Assembly: GCF_014648695.1 (NCBI RefSeq)
Contig: NZ_BMRP01000014.1
Coordinates: forward strand, 1 to 64,000
DNA length: 64,000 nt
DNA from: Streptomyces albospinus
Lineage (GTDB): Bacteria; Actinomycetota; Actinomycetes; Streptomycetales; Streptomycetaceae
Direction: 5' to 3'
Shown here: piece after piece, positions 9,701 to 17,242 of the stretch
Layout of the letters: each line of letters opens with the position of its first letter
How positions within the stretch are numbered: the stretch's first letter is position 1
Notes under the pieces: generated by a model
What the model saw: only the letters and a program-made list of their open reading frames with translations
Database searches by the model: none
Told to the model about the DNA's origin: nothing
Made by a program: the position numbers and the translations under genes

Positions 9701-11514
9701 GAACGAACGCGCTGGGCGAGGTGACTACCTACACCCGCGATGCGCTGGGCCGTATCACCTCCAAGGACGCCGCGGGCCTGGTCACCACCTACGCCCACGC
9801 CCTATCCGGGCACCTCCAGCAGGCAGCCAACCCCGACGCCACCGTCACCTACACCCGCGACGTCCTCGGCAGGGTGACTGCGGAGTCGGTCAACGGCCGT
9901 ACGATGAGGTTCACTTACGACGTCCTGGGCCGCCGTACCTCCCGCACAACCCCCACCGGCCACACCACCACCTACTCCTACGACGCGGCCGGCAACCGCA
10001 CCGGCATGGACATCGCCGGCCACGCCCTGCAATTCCAGTACGACGCCGCGGGCCAGGAACTCACCCGCACCATCGGAGGTACCCTCCAGCTCACCCATAC
10101 CTGGGACCTCACCGGCCGTATGGCCAGCCAGTCCCTCACTGCCGCAGCGACGGACCCCACCAGCACCGCGCAAGTCGAGGTGCAGCAAGTCCTCCAACGG
10201 GCCTACTCCTACCGCCCGGACGGCCACCTCACCGCGATCGACGACTCCCACACCGGCCGCCGCACCTTCGACCTCGACCGCGCCGGCCGCGTCACCGCCG
10301 TCCGCGCCACCGACTGGGCGGAGACCTACGCCTACGACGAAGCAGGCAATCAAACCCACGCCACCTGGCCCGACCGCCATCCCAACCCCTCAGCCCGAGG
10401 CGAGCGTTCGTATGAGGGCACCCGCATTACTCGCGCGGGGCGCATTCGTTATGAGCACGATGAGTTGGGACGGGTAACCCTCCGGCAGAAGACCCGAGTG
10501 TCCAGGAAGCCGGACAGCTGGCACTACACCTGGAACGCGGAAGATCGGCTCACGTCAGTCGTCACCCCCGATGGCACCACTTGGTGCTACCTCTATGACC
10601 CGTTCGCCCGTCGAATAGCCAAAAAACGCCTGGCCGTCGACGGTCAAAGAGTTGCGGAGTTCACCCACTTCACCTGGGATGAAACCATCCTCATTGAGCA
10701 AAGCGCGCACTCTGCGGAAACGGTAGAGGCTGTCACCCTGACCTGGGAACACGATGGCTTCAAGCCTCTCTCTCAAACTGAACGTAAAAGCATCAGGGCC
10801 GATCTGTCTCATACCGCCCAGCAAGTAGTAGATCGACGTTTCTTCTCTATCATTACTGACCTGGTCGGCACCCCTACGGAACTCGTTTCGGTAGCTGGTG
10901 ATAACGCCTGGTGCACTCAGGTTACTCTGTGGGGCGCGACGACTTGGAACAGCTCGGCAACCGCCTATACTCCGCTGCGTTTTCCAGGTCAGATATTCGA
11001 TCAAGAAACGCAACTGCATTACAATTACATCCGACACTACGACCCGAATGTGGGACGATATCTTTCACTTGACCCACTAGGATTGGCGCCGGCTGACAAT
11101 CCCGCGGCCTACGTCCAAAACCCTTCCACGTGGTCCGATCCACTGGGGCTCTCGGCTTGTGCAGAGGTAAATCCGCGGAAGCTTGACTACCTGTTTAACA
11201 AAGACATAAAACCTGATTCGCACAACACCCCCAGGGCTGTGCAGAATGCAGATCAACTGCGGGGGATTGGATTCCATGACACCCCGGCTTCGCGTGCTTA
11301 CGTGACGCAACACCTGAAGGAATCCGTCCACAACGGATTTTCGGAGACCTTTTCAAATGAATGGGGAAACTTTGGCAAGGTGAACTCCGTCATATATGGG
11401 CCGTATGGAATTCGGGGGGTTGATAGTACGTGGCAGATAATGGAGGATGGTGGATTGAGGCTCTCAACTGTAATCTTCCGCGGCGGCGGTGGTCGCGTAA
11501 GTATCCGTGAATAA
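6772..11514 (+). CDS. RHS/YD-repeat polymorphic toxin with T7SS-type N-terminus
   Basis: A 1580-aa toxin carrier. Residues ~1-200 form a helical T7SS/WXG-like region with the HWSGKAADAFREAF (W-x-G) motif near residue 118. A hydrophobic Gly/Ala segment lies near 365-385. DUF6531 starts near 414 (DPIDMATGRMILPQTDIALP), followed by about 30 YD repeats (YDxxGR/YDAAG type). The RHS core closes with RYLSLDPLGL and DPLGL near residue 1460. The last ~119 residues are a unique tip and the likely toxin. The GTG start overlaps the upstream stop (GTGA). Composition changes inside the gene: I count 38/60 G+C at 8401-8460 but 27/60 at 10801-10860 and at 11341-11400, which suggests that the 3' part was exchanged. 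The core should form a shell around the toxin tip. Confidence 0.9.
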   Translation: MSMFGDAVNAIGDGASKLTGAIERGAGEVVEFGADKLGDGLEAVGADGAADAVRSAGDKAAGALGAHVDERQLGETDDPKELIHGDVEKLNETASHLKDFAAAFNRVADGMRKLGSGQHWSGKAADAFREAFDMHPKQWMYTADACDDAYKALHAYAETVTWAQSKAVDAIEKYAQAQRDSEHALSAWKAKAEAYVAAGESYNAAVEQGADPGPRPNPPADYVDPGTEGREAAQDMLKNARSQRDEAAERARNAIKGALAHAPDKPQLTDLASAGLKDAGKAFVVENMHLAGGAVKAAADTVKLARTVNPMDPYNIAHPWQYMGNVSTTLLGLAQMPLHPTELAKGMLGSGWGSDPFDAAGAFAINLVGGKGAGGLAKGAARAGAKDAAESAARTAAKEGGKRTIRDRLRTGWCKTFGSDPIDMATGRMILPQTDIALPGSLPLSFTRTFESSYRTGRWFGRTWMSTIDQRLEIDAEGVILIGEEGNFLLYPHPAVGVPTLPLEGDGAPLARTPDGDYFLVDPATGTRRYFTAHTENLALLDEISDRHGNHQTFDYTEDGTPTAITHSAGYRLLLTTEGDRVTALHLAGAAPDGSDQLLATYGYDAFGNLTTVTKPASDRPLRFTYDDAGRITSWTDTNHSSYTYAYDEADRCTSQGGIAGHLRARYVWGDPDPETGIRTNRFFNSQDQLTTYQVNDHHQIVATTDPTGATTRTTRDAKHRILSTTDPLDRTTHFTYDDEGRPTTVTLPDGSSSTTVYDSHGNPLNVTGPDGTTWTHRYDARGNRVATTDPAGATTTYSHDARGNLASVTDALGNTTRVSCNGAGLPVSVTDPLGNTIHYRRDNFGRTTSVTDPLGATTHMLWTVEGKLAARIDPTGAREEWTYDGEGNRLTHTDAVGQTTRFEYTHFDLLAARTDPDGVRHEFTHDTELRLTQVTNPQGLTWNYAYDGAGRLISESDFDDRVLSYVHDAAGQLATRTNALGEVTTYTRDALGRITSKDAAGLVTTYAHALSGHLQQAANPDATVTYTRDVLGRVTAESVNGRTMRFTYDVLGRRTSRTTPTGHTTTYSYDAAGNRTGMDIAGHALQFQYDAAGQELTRTIGGTLQLTHTWDLTGRMASQSLTAAATDPTSTAQVEVQQVLQRAYSYRPDGHLTAIDDSHTGRRTFDLDRAGRVTAVRATDWAETYAYDEAGNQTHATWPDRHPNPSARGERSYEGTRITRAGRIRYEHDELGRVTLRQKTRVSRKPDSWHYTWNAEDRLTSVVTPDGTTWCYLYDPFARRIAKKRLAVDGQRVAEFTHFTWDETILIEQSAHSAETVEAVTLTWEHDGFKPLSQTERKSIRADLSHTAQQVVDRRFFSIITDLVGTPTELVSVAGDNAWCTQVTLWGATTWNSSATAYTPLRFPGQIFDQETQLHYNYIRHYDPNVGRYLSLDPLGLAPADNPAAYVQNPSTWSDPLGLSACAEVNPRKLDYLFNKDIKPDSHNTPRAVQNADQLRGIGFHDTPASRAYVTQHLKESVHNGFSETFSNEWGNFGKVNSVIYGPYGIRGVDSTWQIMEDGGLRLSTVIFRGGGGRVSIRE

Positions 11515-11545
11515 CTTGCCCGGGAAATTGAGCAGGAGGTAGCGT

Positions 11546-11896
11546 ATGTGCCATAAATTCGAAGCGCCGGATCCCGATAGCTTTACTGAGGAGTTCGGTG
11601 CTGCGGTAGTGCGTGACTCGGAGGACGATGTATATCTTATCGACTTCGCGGAGGTTACGGGCCAGGATCTGACTTTCTCTTACAATGTCACCGCAGGGTC
11701 GGTCAGGGTGCAACTCCGCGACGCCCAAGATGTTGTGGTCGACGTATTTCGAGAAGGAGCGACGAGGCTACGGATTGCATCAGATAAGACGCAATCATCT
11801 CTGATGGTTGACTTTGATGCGGGGGAGTTTTGCGGCTCACTTTGTGTCCAAATCTTTCCGAGGGCTAAGATTACGGACAGGCTGCTAGTGCGCTAG
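11546..11896 (+). CDS. Candidate immunity protein for the RHS toxin
   Basis: A 116-aa acidic protein (N-terminal half rich in Asp and Glu) starting 31 bases after the toxin stop, behind a perfect AGGAGG. I do not recognise a family. Position, size and composition are those of immunity genes in polymorphic toxin systems. I count 30/60 G+C at 11581-11640, close to the toxin tip and well below the window norm, so tip and partner appear to have moved together. The middle alternates hydrophobic residues (LTFSYNVTAGSVRVQLRDA), suggesting a beta-rich fold. There is no signal peptide, as expected for a cytoplasmic inhibitor. Confidence 0.72.
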   Translation: MCHKFEAPDPDSFTEEFGAAVVRDSEDDVYLIDFAEVTGQDLTFSYNVTAGSVRVQLRDAQDVVVDVFREGATRLRIASDKTQSSLMVDFDAGEFCGSLCVQIFPRAKITDRLLVR

Positions 11897-12078
11897 TGAA
11901 CCGTTGGCGTCGCAAGGTTCTGAATTCCTCACCGGGTAGAGATGGAGCTGTTTTGGGCACTGGCGGTTCGACTGCTGTCGGTGGCACGAATCACGAAGGG
12001 CCCGGGCGTACTTGAGTGACGTCGGCGAAGATTCCTGCGCATGAGCGTGGGCGCGTGGATGTCTGAGTATGGGGACTC

Positions 12079-12474
12079 ATGTGGGCGGGCGGCGTCTGGG
12101 GTTGGCTGGCGCGTATGGAACAGATGTCGCTGCCTTTGGACGTAGAGCGTGATGAGTGGGCCTGGGTGGGGCCGTTGGTTTCTAGTGTGGTCACGGTGAT
12201 TGCGGGGTTCTTTGCGCTGGTCGTTGTTGGGTTCTCGGCGATGGCTTGTGATGCGTGCAGTAGCGAGAAGGCGCATGGGTTTGATGCGAGTGTTTCGACT
12301 GCCTTTTCGGTGCTGGAGGTTGGGTTTTTGGGGCCGGCGGGGTTGCTTGTTGCGGCTTGGGGGTTGCCGTGGGAGCGGCGGAACGCTGGGCGGCGGGCGA
12401 TGCTTGCGCTGATGGCTCCGCTGACGGTTGTGGTGCTGTTTGTTGCCTGCATGGCGATTGTGAAGTGGCCGTGA
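12079..12474 (+). CDS. Small membrane protein, tandem paralogue 1
   Basis: Up to 131 aa with three hydrophobic segments (roughly residues 30-55, 75-92 and 105-128). A conserved Cys pair lies after the first segment (MACDACSSEK), and a basic LPWERR turn precedes the last helix. It aligns by eye along its length with the next gene, so the two are a duplication. The family is unknown to me. The start is uncertain: the ATG at 12079 has only a close GGGGA, and the internal ATGs at 12115 and 12124 fit the alignment with the paralogue (ERDE / EKDE) better. It follows the toxin-immunity pair on the same strand after a 182-base gap in which I see no feature. Confidence 0.6.
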   Translation: MWAGGVWGWLARMEQMSLPLDVERDEWAWVGPLVSSVVTVIAGFFALVVVGFSAMACDACSSEKAHGFDASVSTAFSVLEVGFLGPAGLLVAAWGLPWERRNAGRRAMLALMAPLTVVVLFVACMAIVKWP

Positions 12475-12821
12475 GGTGGGAGTGGGAGAAGGATGAGCCG
12501 ACGCCACTGGCGCTGGTCGCCCCCGCTATTTCGACGGCCGTGACGGTGAATGTGGGGTTCGTGCTCGGGTGGCTCGTGTTTCTGACGCCCGCGGTGTGTT
12601 GCTCCTGTGGCGGTGAGCGGCTCGATCGCTTCGTGTCGAGTCTGAAGTTCGCCTCTATCGTGTGCGGATTCGGGCTGGTCGTGCCAGTCGGGTTGCTGGT
12701 GGTCAGCTGGGTTCTGCCGCGCCGGCGGCGCCACAACGCGTTCCGGGTGACGTCTGCGCTCCTGGCGCCGCTCGCCCTTGTCGGGCTGTTCGCGCTGTTC
12801 GCCTTGCTTATCGAGATGTAG
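12471..12821 (+). CDS. Small membrane protein, tandem paralogue 2
   Basis: A 116-aa protein starting at a GTG that overlaps the previous TGA (GTGA). It repeats the plan of its neighbour: an acidic start (WEWEKDEPTP), a first hydrophobic segment, a Cys cluster (VCCSCGGERLDRF), a second segment ending in PVGLLVVSWVLPRRRR, and a final helix (LLAPLALVGLFALFALLIEM). The shared pattern GLLV..W.LP..RR and AL.APL shows common descent. The two may form a heterodimer in the membrane. No function can be assigned. The 3' end overlaps the convergent gene at 12808 by 14 bases. Confidence 0.65.
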   Translation: MRWEWEKDEPTPLALVAPAISTAVTVNVGFVLGWLVFLTPAVCCSCGGERLDRFVSSLKFASIVCGFGLVVPVGLLVVSWVLPRRRRHNAFRVTSALLAPLALVGLFALFALLIEM

Positions 12822-13167
12822 TGGGGCCTGGGCAGTCGTTCGGTCCGTTGTCTGGGGGTTCGGGCAGGCGGCCGGCTCGGCTGTCGGCGATGCGGAGGGC
12901 GTTGTTGAGGGCGGCCGTGGTGCGGATGAGGGTGAGGCGGAGGAGCAGGGGGCCCGCGGATTCGTTGCGGAGGGTCGTCTCGGCGTCGGTGTAGGCGACG
13001 GAGGCGTTGCGCATCTGCTGGGCTTCCATGCGGTCGGCCTTGCGGGAGAGGTAGCCCTGGCTGTTGTCGGCGGGGTGGAGGTAGCAGGGGCGGCCGTCCC
13101 AGGTTTCCCAGGGGAGCAAGCGGAGCCGCGAGCCGGGCTGTTGGGGGTTGTCGGGGTCGTAGGGCAT
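12808..13167 (-). CDS. Conserved actinobacterial protein of unknown function
   Basis: A 119-aa soluble protein beginning MPYDPDNPQQPGSRLRLLPW. It has the WDGRPCYLHPADNSQGYLSR segment (about residues 23-42) and a helical middle (KADRMEAQQMRNASVAYTDA). I recognise this type as a small protein repeatedly found divergent to XRE/DUF397 pairs in Streptomyces, as here, but know no function. The divergent intergenic region contains the inverted repeat TCGTGC (13196-13201) / GCACGA (13208-13213), a possible operator for the XRE regulator. Confidence 0.68.
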   Translation of the reverse strand: MPYDPDNPQQPGSRLRLLPWETWDGRPCYLHPADNSQGYLSRKADRMEAQQMRNASVAYTDAETTLRNESAGPLLLRLTLIRTTAALNNALRIADSRAGRLPEPPDNGPNDCPGPTTSR

Positions 13168-13286
13168 CGCCAGAGCGCCTCCGTCGTGGGGTCCTTCGTG
13201 CGTACAAGCACGAGTGTCAGTGACGGCAAGTAGCCTCGGAAGTACGGAGGGTGTGCCTTCGTATCCGTCACGAGGGGTGTGCGCTC

Positions 13287-14081
13287 ATGGGCAGTACCTA
13301 TGGGGATTGGCTGCGGCAGCAGAGGGAGCTGGCGGGGCTGACGCAGCAGCAGTTGGCCGATGCGGCGGTGATGACGCGTTCCCATATCGCGCACATCGAG
13401 GCGGGGCGACGGATTCCGTCCAGGGAGGATGCGAGAAGGCTCGACAAGGCGCTGAACACGGGGGATGTGCTCAGCAGTTTTCGGCCGGGGGATGAGCCGA
13501 CGGTCGCCGAACGGTTCGCGGACGCGTTGCAGCTAGAGCAGCAGGCGGAGACGATCTGGGAGTTCGCGAGTGCGTTGGTGCCTGGATTGTTTCAGACGGA
13601 GCGGTACGCGCGTGCGGTGATGCGTACGGCCTTCCCGCCGTGGAGTGAGGAGGAGTGTGACAGGCTCGTGCGCACACGGCTGGGACGCGCGAAGATCCTC
13701 GAAAGCCCGTCGACGCCTGTTGTTTGGGTGCTGCTGGACGAGGCGGTGCTTCGCCGTCCGGTCGGTGGGCCGGAGGTGATGGCGGAGCAGATCATGCACC
13801 TGGTCCACCTGGTCGAGAGTGGTCGGGTTCGGGCGCATGTGTTGCCCGTAGGGCTGGGCGTTCATCCGCTCATGCAGGGGCAGTTGAAGCTGATGTGGTT
13901 CGAGGACCAGCCTCCGGCGGCCTACACGGAGGGCATGTTCGTGAGCCAGCTCCACGATTCCCCGGCAATGGTCCGCCAGTTGCAGGGCGTCTACGCTCTC
14001 GGACTGAGCGATGCACTGCCGTTGCAGGAGTCTCTGTCCCGGATGCGGGCGACAGCGAAGGAGTACGGCCACCATGACTGA
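13287..14081 (+). CDS. XRE regulator with C-terminal DUF5753 domain
   Basis: A 264-aa protein. An XRE helix-turn-helix (residues ~5-60, with LAGLTQQQLADAAVMTRSHI) is followed by DUF5753 (residues ~85-260), marked by SALVPGLFQTERYARAV, the VLLDEAVLRRPVGG segment and the closing GLSDALPLQESLSRM. The ATG at 13287 has GAGGGG upstream. Its end overlaps the DUF397 gene by 8 bases. XRE-DUF397 pairs are a known streptomycete regulatory arrangement linked to development and antibiotic production. The DUF397 protein is expected to modulate DNA binding by its partner. Confidence 0.9.
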   Translation: MGSTYGDWLRQQRELAGLTQQQLADAAVMTRSHIAHIEAGRRIPSREDARRLDKALNTGDVLSSFRPGDEPTVAERFADALQLEQQAETIWEFASALVPGLFQTERYARAVMRTAFPPWSEEECDRLVRTRLGRAKILESPSTPVVWVLLDEAVLRRPVGGPEVMAEQIMHLVHLVESGRVRAHVLPVGLGVHPLMQGQLKLMWFEDQPPAAYTEGMFVSQLHDSPAMVRQLQGVYALGLSDALPLQESLSRMRATAKEYGHHD

Positions 14082-14301
14082 GCGCGTCATCCGAAAAGCC
14101 TCTGCCCCGGGCGGTTGGCGTAAGTCGACGTACAGCGACAATCAAGGCGCCGACTGCCTGGAAGTCCTCGACGGCCACCCTCGCGCCGTCTCCGTCCGGG
14201 ACTCCAAGGCTCCGCGCGGGCCGGTGGTTGTCGTCCCGGCGGAGCCTTGGGTGGCGTTTGTCGAGGCCGTCAAGGGTGGGGAGTTCGACGACCGGGCGTA
14301 G
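14074..14301 (+). CDS. DUF397 protein, partner of the XRE regulator
   Basis: A 75-aa protein with the full DUF397 signature: WRKSTYSDNQGADCLEV near the start, VSVRDSKAPRGPVVVV in the middle, and WVAFVEAVKGGEF at the end. It overlaps the XRE gene (ATGACTGA), giving translational coupling. The family works with its XRE neighbour; a biochemical activity of its own is not established. Confidence 0.9.
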   Translation: MTERVIRKASAPGGWRKSTYSDNQGADCLEVLDGHPRAVSVRDSKAPRGPVVVVPAEPWVAFVEAVKGGEFDDRA

Positions 14302-14310
14302 GGGGCAGGG

Positions 14311-15372
14311 TCAGATGCCGTTCACCGCGGCCACCGTGAAGGGCTTCTGCGGGGTTCCCGGGCCCATGGGGCCGCCCTTGGTGAATTGGGAGCGGGTGAC
14401 GTAGGTCCGGCCGTGGCTGTGGACGATGCTGGTCGGGGTCTGGAGGGACGCGTCGGTGAGGCGGCGTTCCAGGTGGGCGGTGGTGCCGTCGTCGGAGAGC
14501 CGCCAGCGGGTGAGGGTGTTGGAGCGGTTGTGGGTTGCCCAGAGGGTCGTGCCGCGTATTTCGAGGCCGTCGCCGTCGCGCAGGTCGCCGCCGTGCAGGG
14601 TGACTTGGCGGATCGCGCCTGAGGTGACGTCGACGCGGTAGAGGGTGCCGGCGGTCATGTCGACGGTGAGGAGGTAGCGGCCTGAGGGGGCGGCTGCGAT
14701 GCCGTTGAGGGTGTAGATGGTGTCGGGGGTCTTGGGGAGGGTTGCGGACAGGTCGTAGGCCGGGGGCAGGGTGGCGTGGCGGCCGTGGGTGGCGGCGTGG
14801 GCCAGTTGGTGCGGTGTGACGCGGTAGATGATGCCGTGGGAGCTGTCGGTGAGGTAGGCGGTGCCGTCCGGGGTGATGGCCAGGTCGTTGACGAAGGGCT
14901 TGGTCGGGCCAGTGGTGGTCGCGTCGAAGCGGGCGATGAGCCGGCGGGTGTGGAGGTTGTAGACGGCCACGCCGGCGGTGGAGTTGATGACCCAGAGGCG
15001 GCCGGAGCGGTCGACCTTGACGCCGTTGGCGGTGGTGCGGCCGTCGGTGCCGGAGGGCAGGAAGACCTGGGCGGCGTGGTGGCCGGGGGTTGCCTTGTAG
15101 ATCGCGCCGGTGACGTACGAGCTGATGTAGAGGTCGCCGGTGCGCGGGTCGGCGGTGATGCTCTCGGGGTAGGCGCGGTCGCCGGGCAGGGTGAAGGCGG
15201 TGGAGATCGGGGAGTGGGGGTGGAGGGGCGCCAGTGTCGTGTTCCTGGTCGCCGAGGGGGTGGTAGCCGGCGTCGCGTGGGCGGTGGCCGTGAGGGGGAC
15301 GGTGACGGCGGTCAGGACCAGGGTGGCCGTGGCCAGAGTGCGGCGCGGGAGCCGCGGTGTGCGTCGGGACAT
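14311..15372 (-). CDS. Secreted SMP-30/gluconolactonase-like beta-propeller protein
   Basis: A 353-aa exported protein. Residues 1-34 form a typical signal peptide: Arg-rich start, hydrophobic LATATLVLTAVTVPLTATA core, then an AHA-type cleavage region. The rest is a six-bladed propeller of the SMP-30/NHL type, with repeats such as ITADPRTGDLYISSYVTGAI, VKVDRSGRLWVINST and LAITPDGTAYLTDSSHGIIY. Enzymes of this fold hydrolyse lactones, but many actinobacterial members are uncharacterised binding proteins. The ATG follows GGGGAGG. It is divergent from the MarR gene, whose likely operator lies between them, so it may be the MarR target. Confidence 0.85.
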   Translation of the reverse strand: MSRRTPRLPRRTLATATLVLTAVTVPLTATAHATPATTPSATRNTTLAPLHPHSPISTAFTLPGDRAYPESITADPRTGDLYISSYVTGAIYKATPGHHAAQVFLPSGTDGRTTANGVKVDRSGRLWVINSTAGVAVYNLHTRRLIARFDATTTGPTKPFVNDLAITPDGTAYLTDSSHGIIYRVTPHQLAHAATHGRHATLPPAYDLSATLPKTPDTIYTLNGIAAAPSGRYLLTVDMTAGTLYRVDVTSGAIRQVTLHGGDLRDGDGLEIRGTTLWATHNRSNTLTRWRLSDDGTTAHLERRLTDASLQTPTSIVHSHGRTYVTRSQFTKGGPMGPGTPQKPFTVAAVNGI

Positions 15373-15449
15373 GGGTGGGTGCCTCCCCGTTCGTCGGATG
15401 CCTGCGGGGGCGGTGTGGCCCGCAAGCGATCGAATGCATGCGAAGGTAG

Positions 15450-15463
15450 ATTAGAGTTCTAAT
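15450..15463. promoter_or_regulatory. Candidate MarR operator
   Basis: ATTAGA (15450-15455) and TCTAAT (15458-15463) form a perfect inverted repeat with a 2-base spacer, AT-rich against a very GC-rich background. It lies between the divergent propeller-protein and MarR genes, 87 bases before the MarR ATG. Confidence 0.55.
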
Positions 15464-15544
15464 GATCGTCAAGGTGTTAATGGCTGTTTGGGTTCGCATG
15501 AATGGGTGAGGGCTTGTCTGGTATACGGCCGTTACGATGCGGAG

Positions 15545-15991
15545 ATGACGACGTCGATGCCCGCGTCCGAGCGGCTTGGTTCCTCCATCAAGCGCGCCGA
15601 GCAGGCCCTGAACAGTGCCAAGCACGCGGCGCTGAAGCCTGCCGGGCTGACCGTCCCGCAGTACGCCGCGCTGCTCTACAGCTCCGAGCAGCCCGGCATC
15701 TCGGCCGCCGCGCTGGCGCGCGCGTGCCGGGTGACGCCGCCGACCATGAACACCGTGCTGAAGAACCTCCAGGAGCGCGGCCTCATCGAGCGCACCCCGC
15801 ACGAGTGGCACAAGAACGTGCTGGAGATCCGGCTCACGGACGAGGGCCGGGCCGTGTTGGCGAATGCGGATGCGCGGGCGGTACGGGTGGAGCGGGCGCT
15901 GGCCGCGGAGTTCACGGACGAGGAAAGGGCGGCGCTGGTCGACCTGCTCGGTCGCTGCGCCGCCCTGCTGGACTCCGTGCGTGAGGGGTAG
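15545..15991 (+). CDS. MarR family transcriptional regulator
   Basis: A 148-aa winged-helix regulator. The DNA-binding core spans about residues 35-110: LTVPQYAALLYSSEQPGISA, then CRVTPPTMNTVLKNLQERGLI, and a wing ending in EIRLTDEGRAVLANA. The length is normal for MarR. The start is uncertain; the ATG at 15545 has only GGAG very close, and the frame is open upstream. The divergent propeller gene and the AT-rich palindrome at 15450 suggest local autoregulation. It converges with rocD, with a small hairpin at the junction. Confidence 0.87.
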   Translation: MTTSMPASERLGSSIKRAEQALNSAKHAALKPAGLTVPQYAALLYSSEQPGISAAALARACRVTPPTMNTVLKNLQERGLIERTPHEWHKNVLEIRLTDEGRAVLANADARAVRVERALAAEFTDEERAALVDLLGRCAALLDSVREG

Positions 15992-15999
15992 CTGAGGGT

Positions 16000-16016
16000 G
16001 AGCTGAGGGTCAGCTC
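16000..16016 (+). terminator. Short hairpin between marR and rocD
   Basis: GAGCTGA (16000-16006) and TCAGCTC (16010-16016) form a 7-base stem with a 3-base loop, followed by AGTTTG. The left arm sits in a tandem copy of GCTGAGGGT (15991-15999, 16002-16010). It overlaps the rocD stop and could end transcription from the marR side. Confidence 0.45.
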
Positions 16017-17242
16017 AGTTTGTGCAGTACGCGCTTCAGGGTTGCCAGTGCGGTGGTGAGTTCGTCCTCGGTGATGGTGAGGGGCGGGGCGAGGCGGATC
16101 GTGGAGCCGTGCGTGTCCTTGACGAGGATGCCCTGGTCCATGAGGTGTTCGCTGATGGTGCGGCCGGTGCCCAGGGCGGGGTCGATGTCGACGCCGGCCC
16201 AGAGGCCGCGGGTGCGGAAGTCGGTGACGCCGTGGCCGAGGAGGTCGGCGAGGCCGGCGTGCAGGACCTTGCCCAACTCCGCGGCGCGGGACTGGAATTC
16301 GCCGGTGGCGAGGAGGTCGACGACGGCTGAACCGACGGCGGCGGCCAGGGGATTGCCGCCGAAGGTGGAGCCGTGCTGGCCGGGGCCGAGGACCGACATG
16401 ACGTCGCGGCGGGCGGCGACCGCGGAGACCGGGACGATGCCGCCGCCGAGGGCCTTGCCGAGGAGGACGACGTCCGGGACGACGTTTTCGTGGTCGACGG
16501 CCAGGGTGGTGCCGGTGCGGCCGAGGCCGGACTGGATCTCGTCGGCGATGAAGAGGCAGCCGGTGCGGGTGGTCAGCTCGCGGACGCCGGCCAGGTAGCC
16601 GTCGTCGGGGATGAGGACGCCGGCCTCGCCCTGGATGGGTTCGATGAGGACGGCCGCGGTGGTGTCGTCGATGGCGGCTTCGAGGGCGGCGAGGTCGTTG
16701 TACGGGACGGTGCGGAAGCCGGGGGTGTACGGGCCGAAGCCGGCGCGGGCCTCCTCGTCGTCGGAGAAGCTGATGATGGTCGTCGTGCGGCCGTGGAAGT
16801 TGCCGCTCGCGACGACGACGGTGGCCCGGTCGGCGGGGACGCCCTTGACGTCGTACGCCCATTTGCGGGCGACCTTGATGCCGCTCTCGACCGCTTCGGC
16901 GCCGGTGTTCATCGGGAGGACCATGTCCTGGCCGGTGAGTTCGGCGAGGTCCTCGGCGAAGGCGGCGAGTCGGTTGTGGTGGAAGGCGCGGGAGGTGAGG
17001 GTGAGCTGGTCGAGCTGGCGGTGCGCGGCCTCGATGAGGGCGGGGTGGCGGTGGCCGAAGTTGAGCGCCGAGTAGCCCGCCAGCATGTCGAGGTAGCGGC
17101 GCCCTTCGACGTCCTCGACCCAGACGCCCTCGGCGCGGGCGATGACGACGGGGAGCGGGTGGTAGTTGTGCGCGAGGACTGGGGCCTCGGCCTGGATGAG
17201 GTCGTCCGAGGTGCGTCGGGTGCGGGTGGGCGCAGTGGTCAT
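16010..17242 (-). CDS. rocD: Ornithine--oxo-acid aminotransferase
   Basis: A 410-aa PLP enzyme that converts ornithine and 2-oxoglutarate to glutamate semialdehyde and glutamate in arginine breakdown. It is full length for class III aminotransferases. Motifs in order: MLAGYSALNFGHRHP, the substrate-pocket stretch MNTGAEAVESGIKVARKW, the phosphate site SGNFHGRTTTIISFS, the ADEIQSGLGRTG segment with the PLP-contacting Asp, and LLGKALGGG with the Schiff-base lysine (about Lys263). The ATG overlaps the ddaH stop (ATGA), so it is translated with that gene. Confidence 0.95.
   Translation of the reverse strand: MTTAPTRTRRTSDDLIQAEAPVLAHNYHPLPVVIARAEGVWVEDVEGRRYLDMLAGYSALNFGHRHPALIEAAHRQLDQLTLTSRAFHHNRLAAFAEDLAELTGQDMVLPMNTGAEAVESGIKVARKWAYDVKGVPADRATVVVASGNFHGRTTTIISFSDDEEARAGFGPYTPGFRTVPYNDLAALEAAIDDTTAAVLIEPIQGEAGVLIPDDGYLAGVRELTTRTGCLFIADEIQSGLGRTGTTLAVDHENVVPDVVLLGKALGGGIVPVSAVAARRDVMSVLGPGQHGSTFGGNPLAAAVGSAVVDLLATGEFQSRAAELGKVLHAGLADLLGHGVTDFRTRGLWAGVDIDPALGTGRTISEHLMDQGILVKDTHGSTIRLAPPLTITEDELTTALATLKRVLHKLS

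Noticed and set aside
7728..10415. Long alternative frame inside the RHS gene
   Set aside because: Its Arg/Pro/His-rich repeats are what a shifted reading of YD repeats gives. It stops where the composition of the RHS gene changes.
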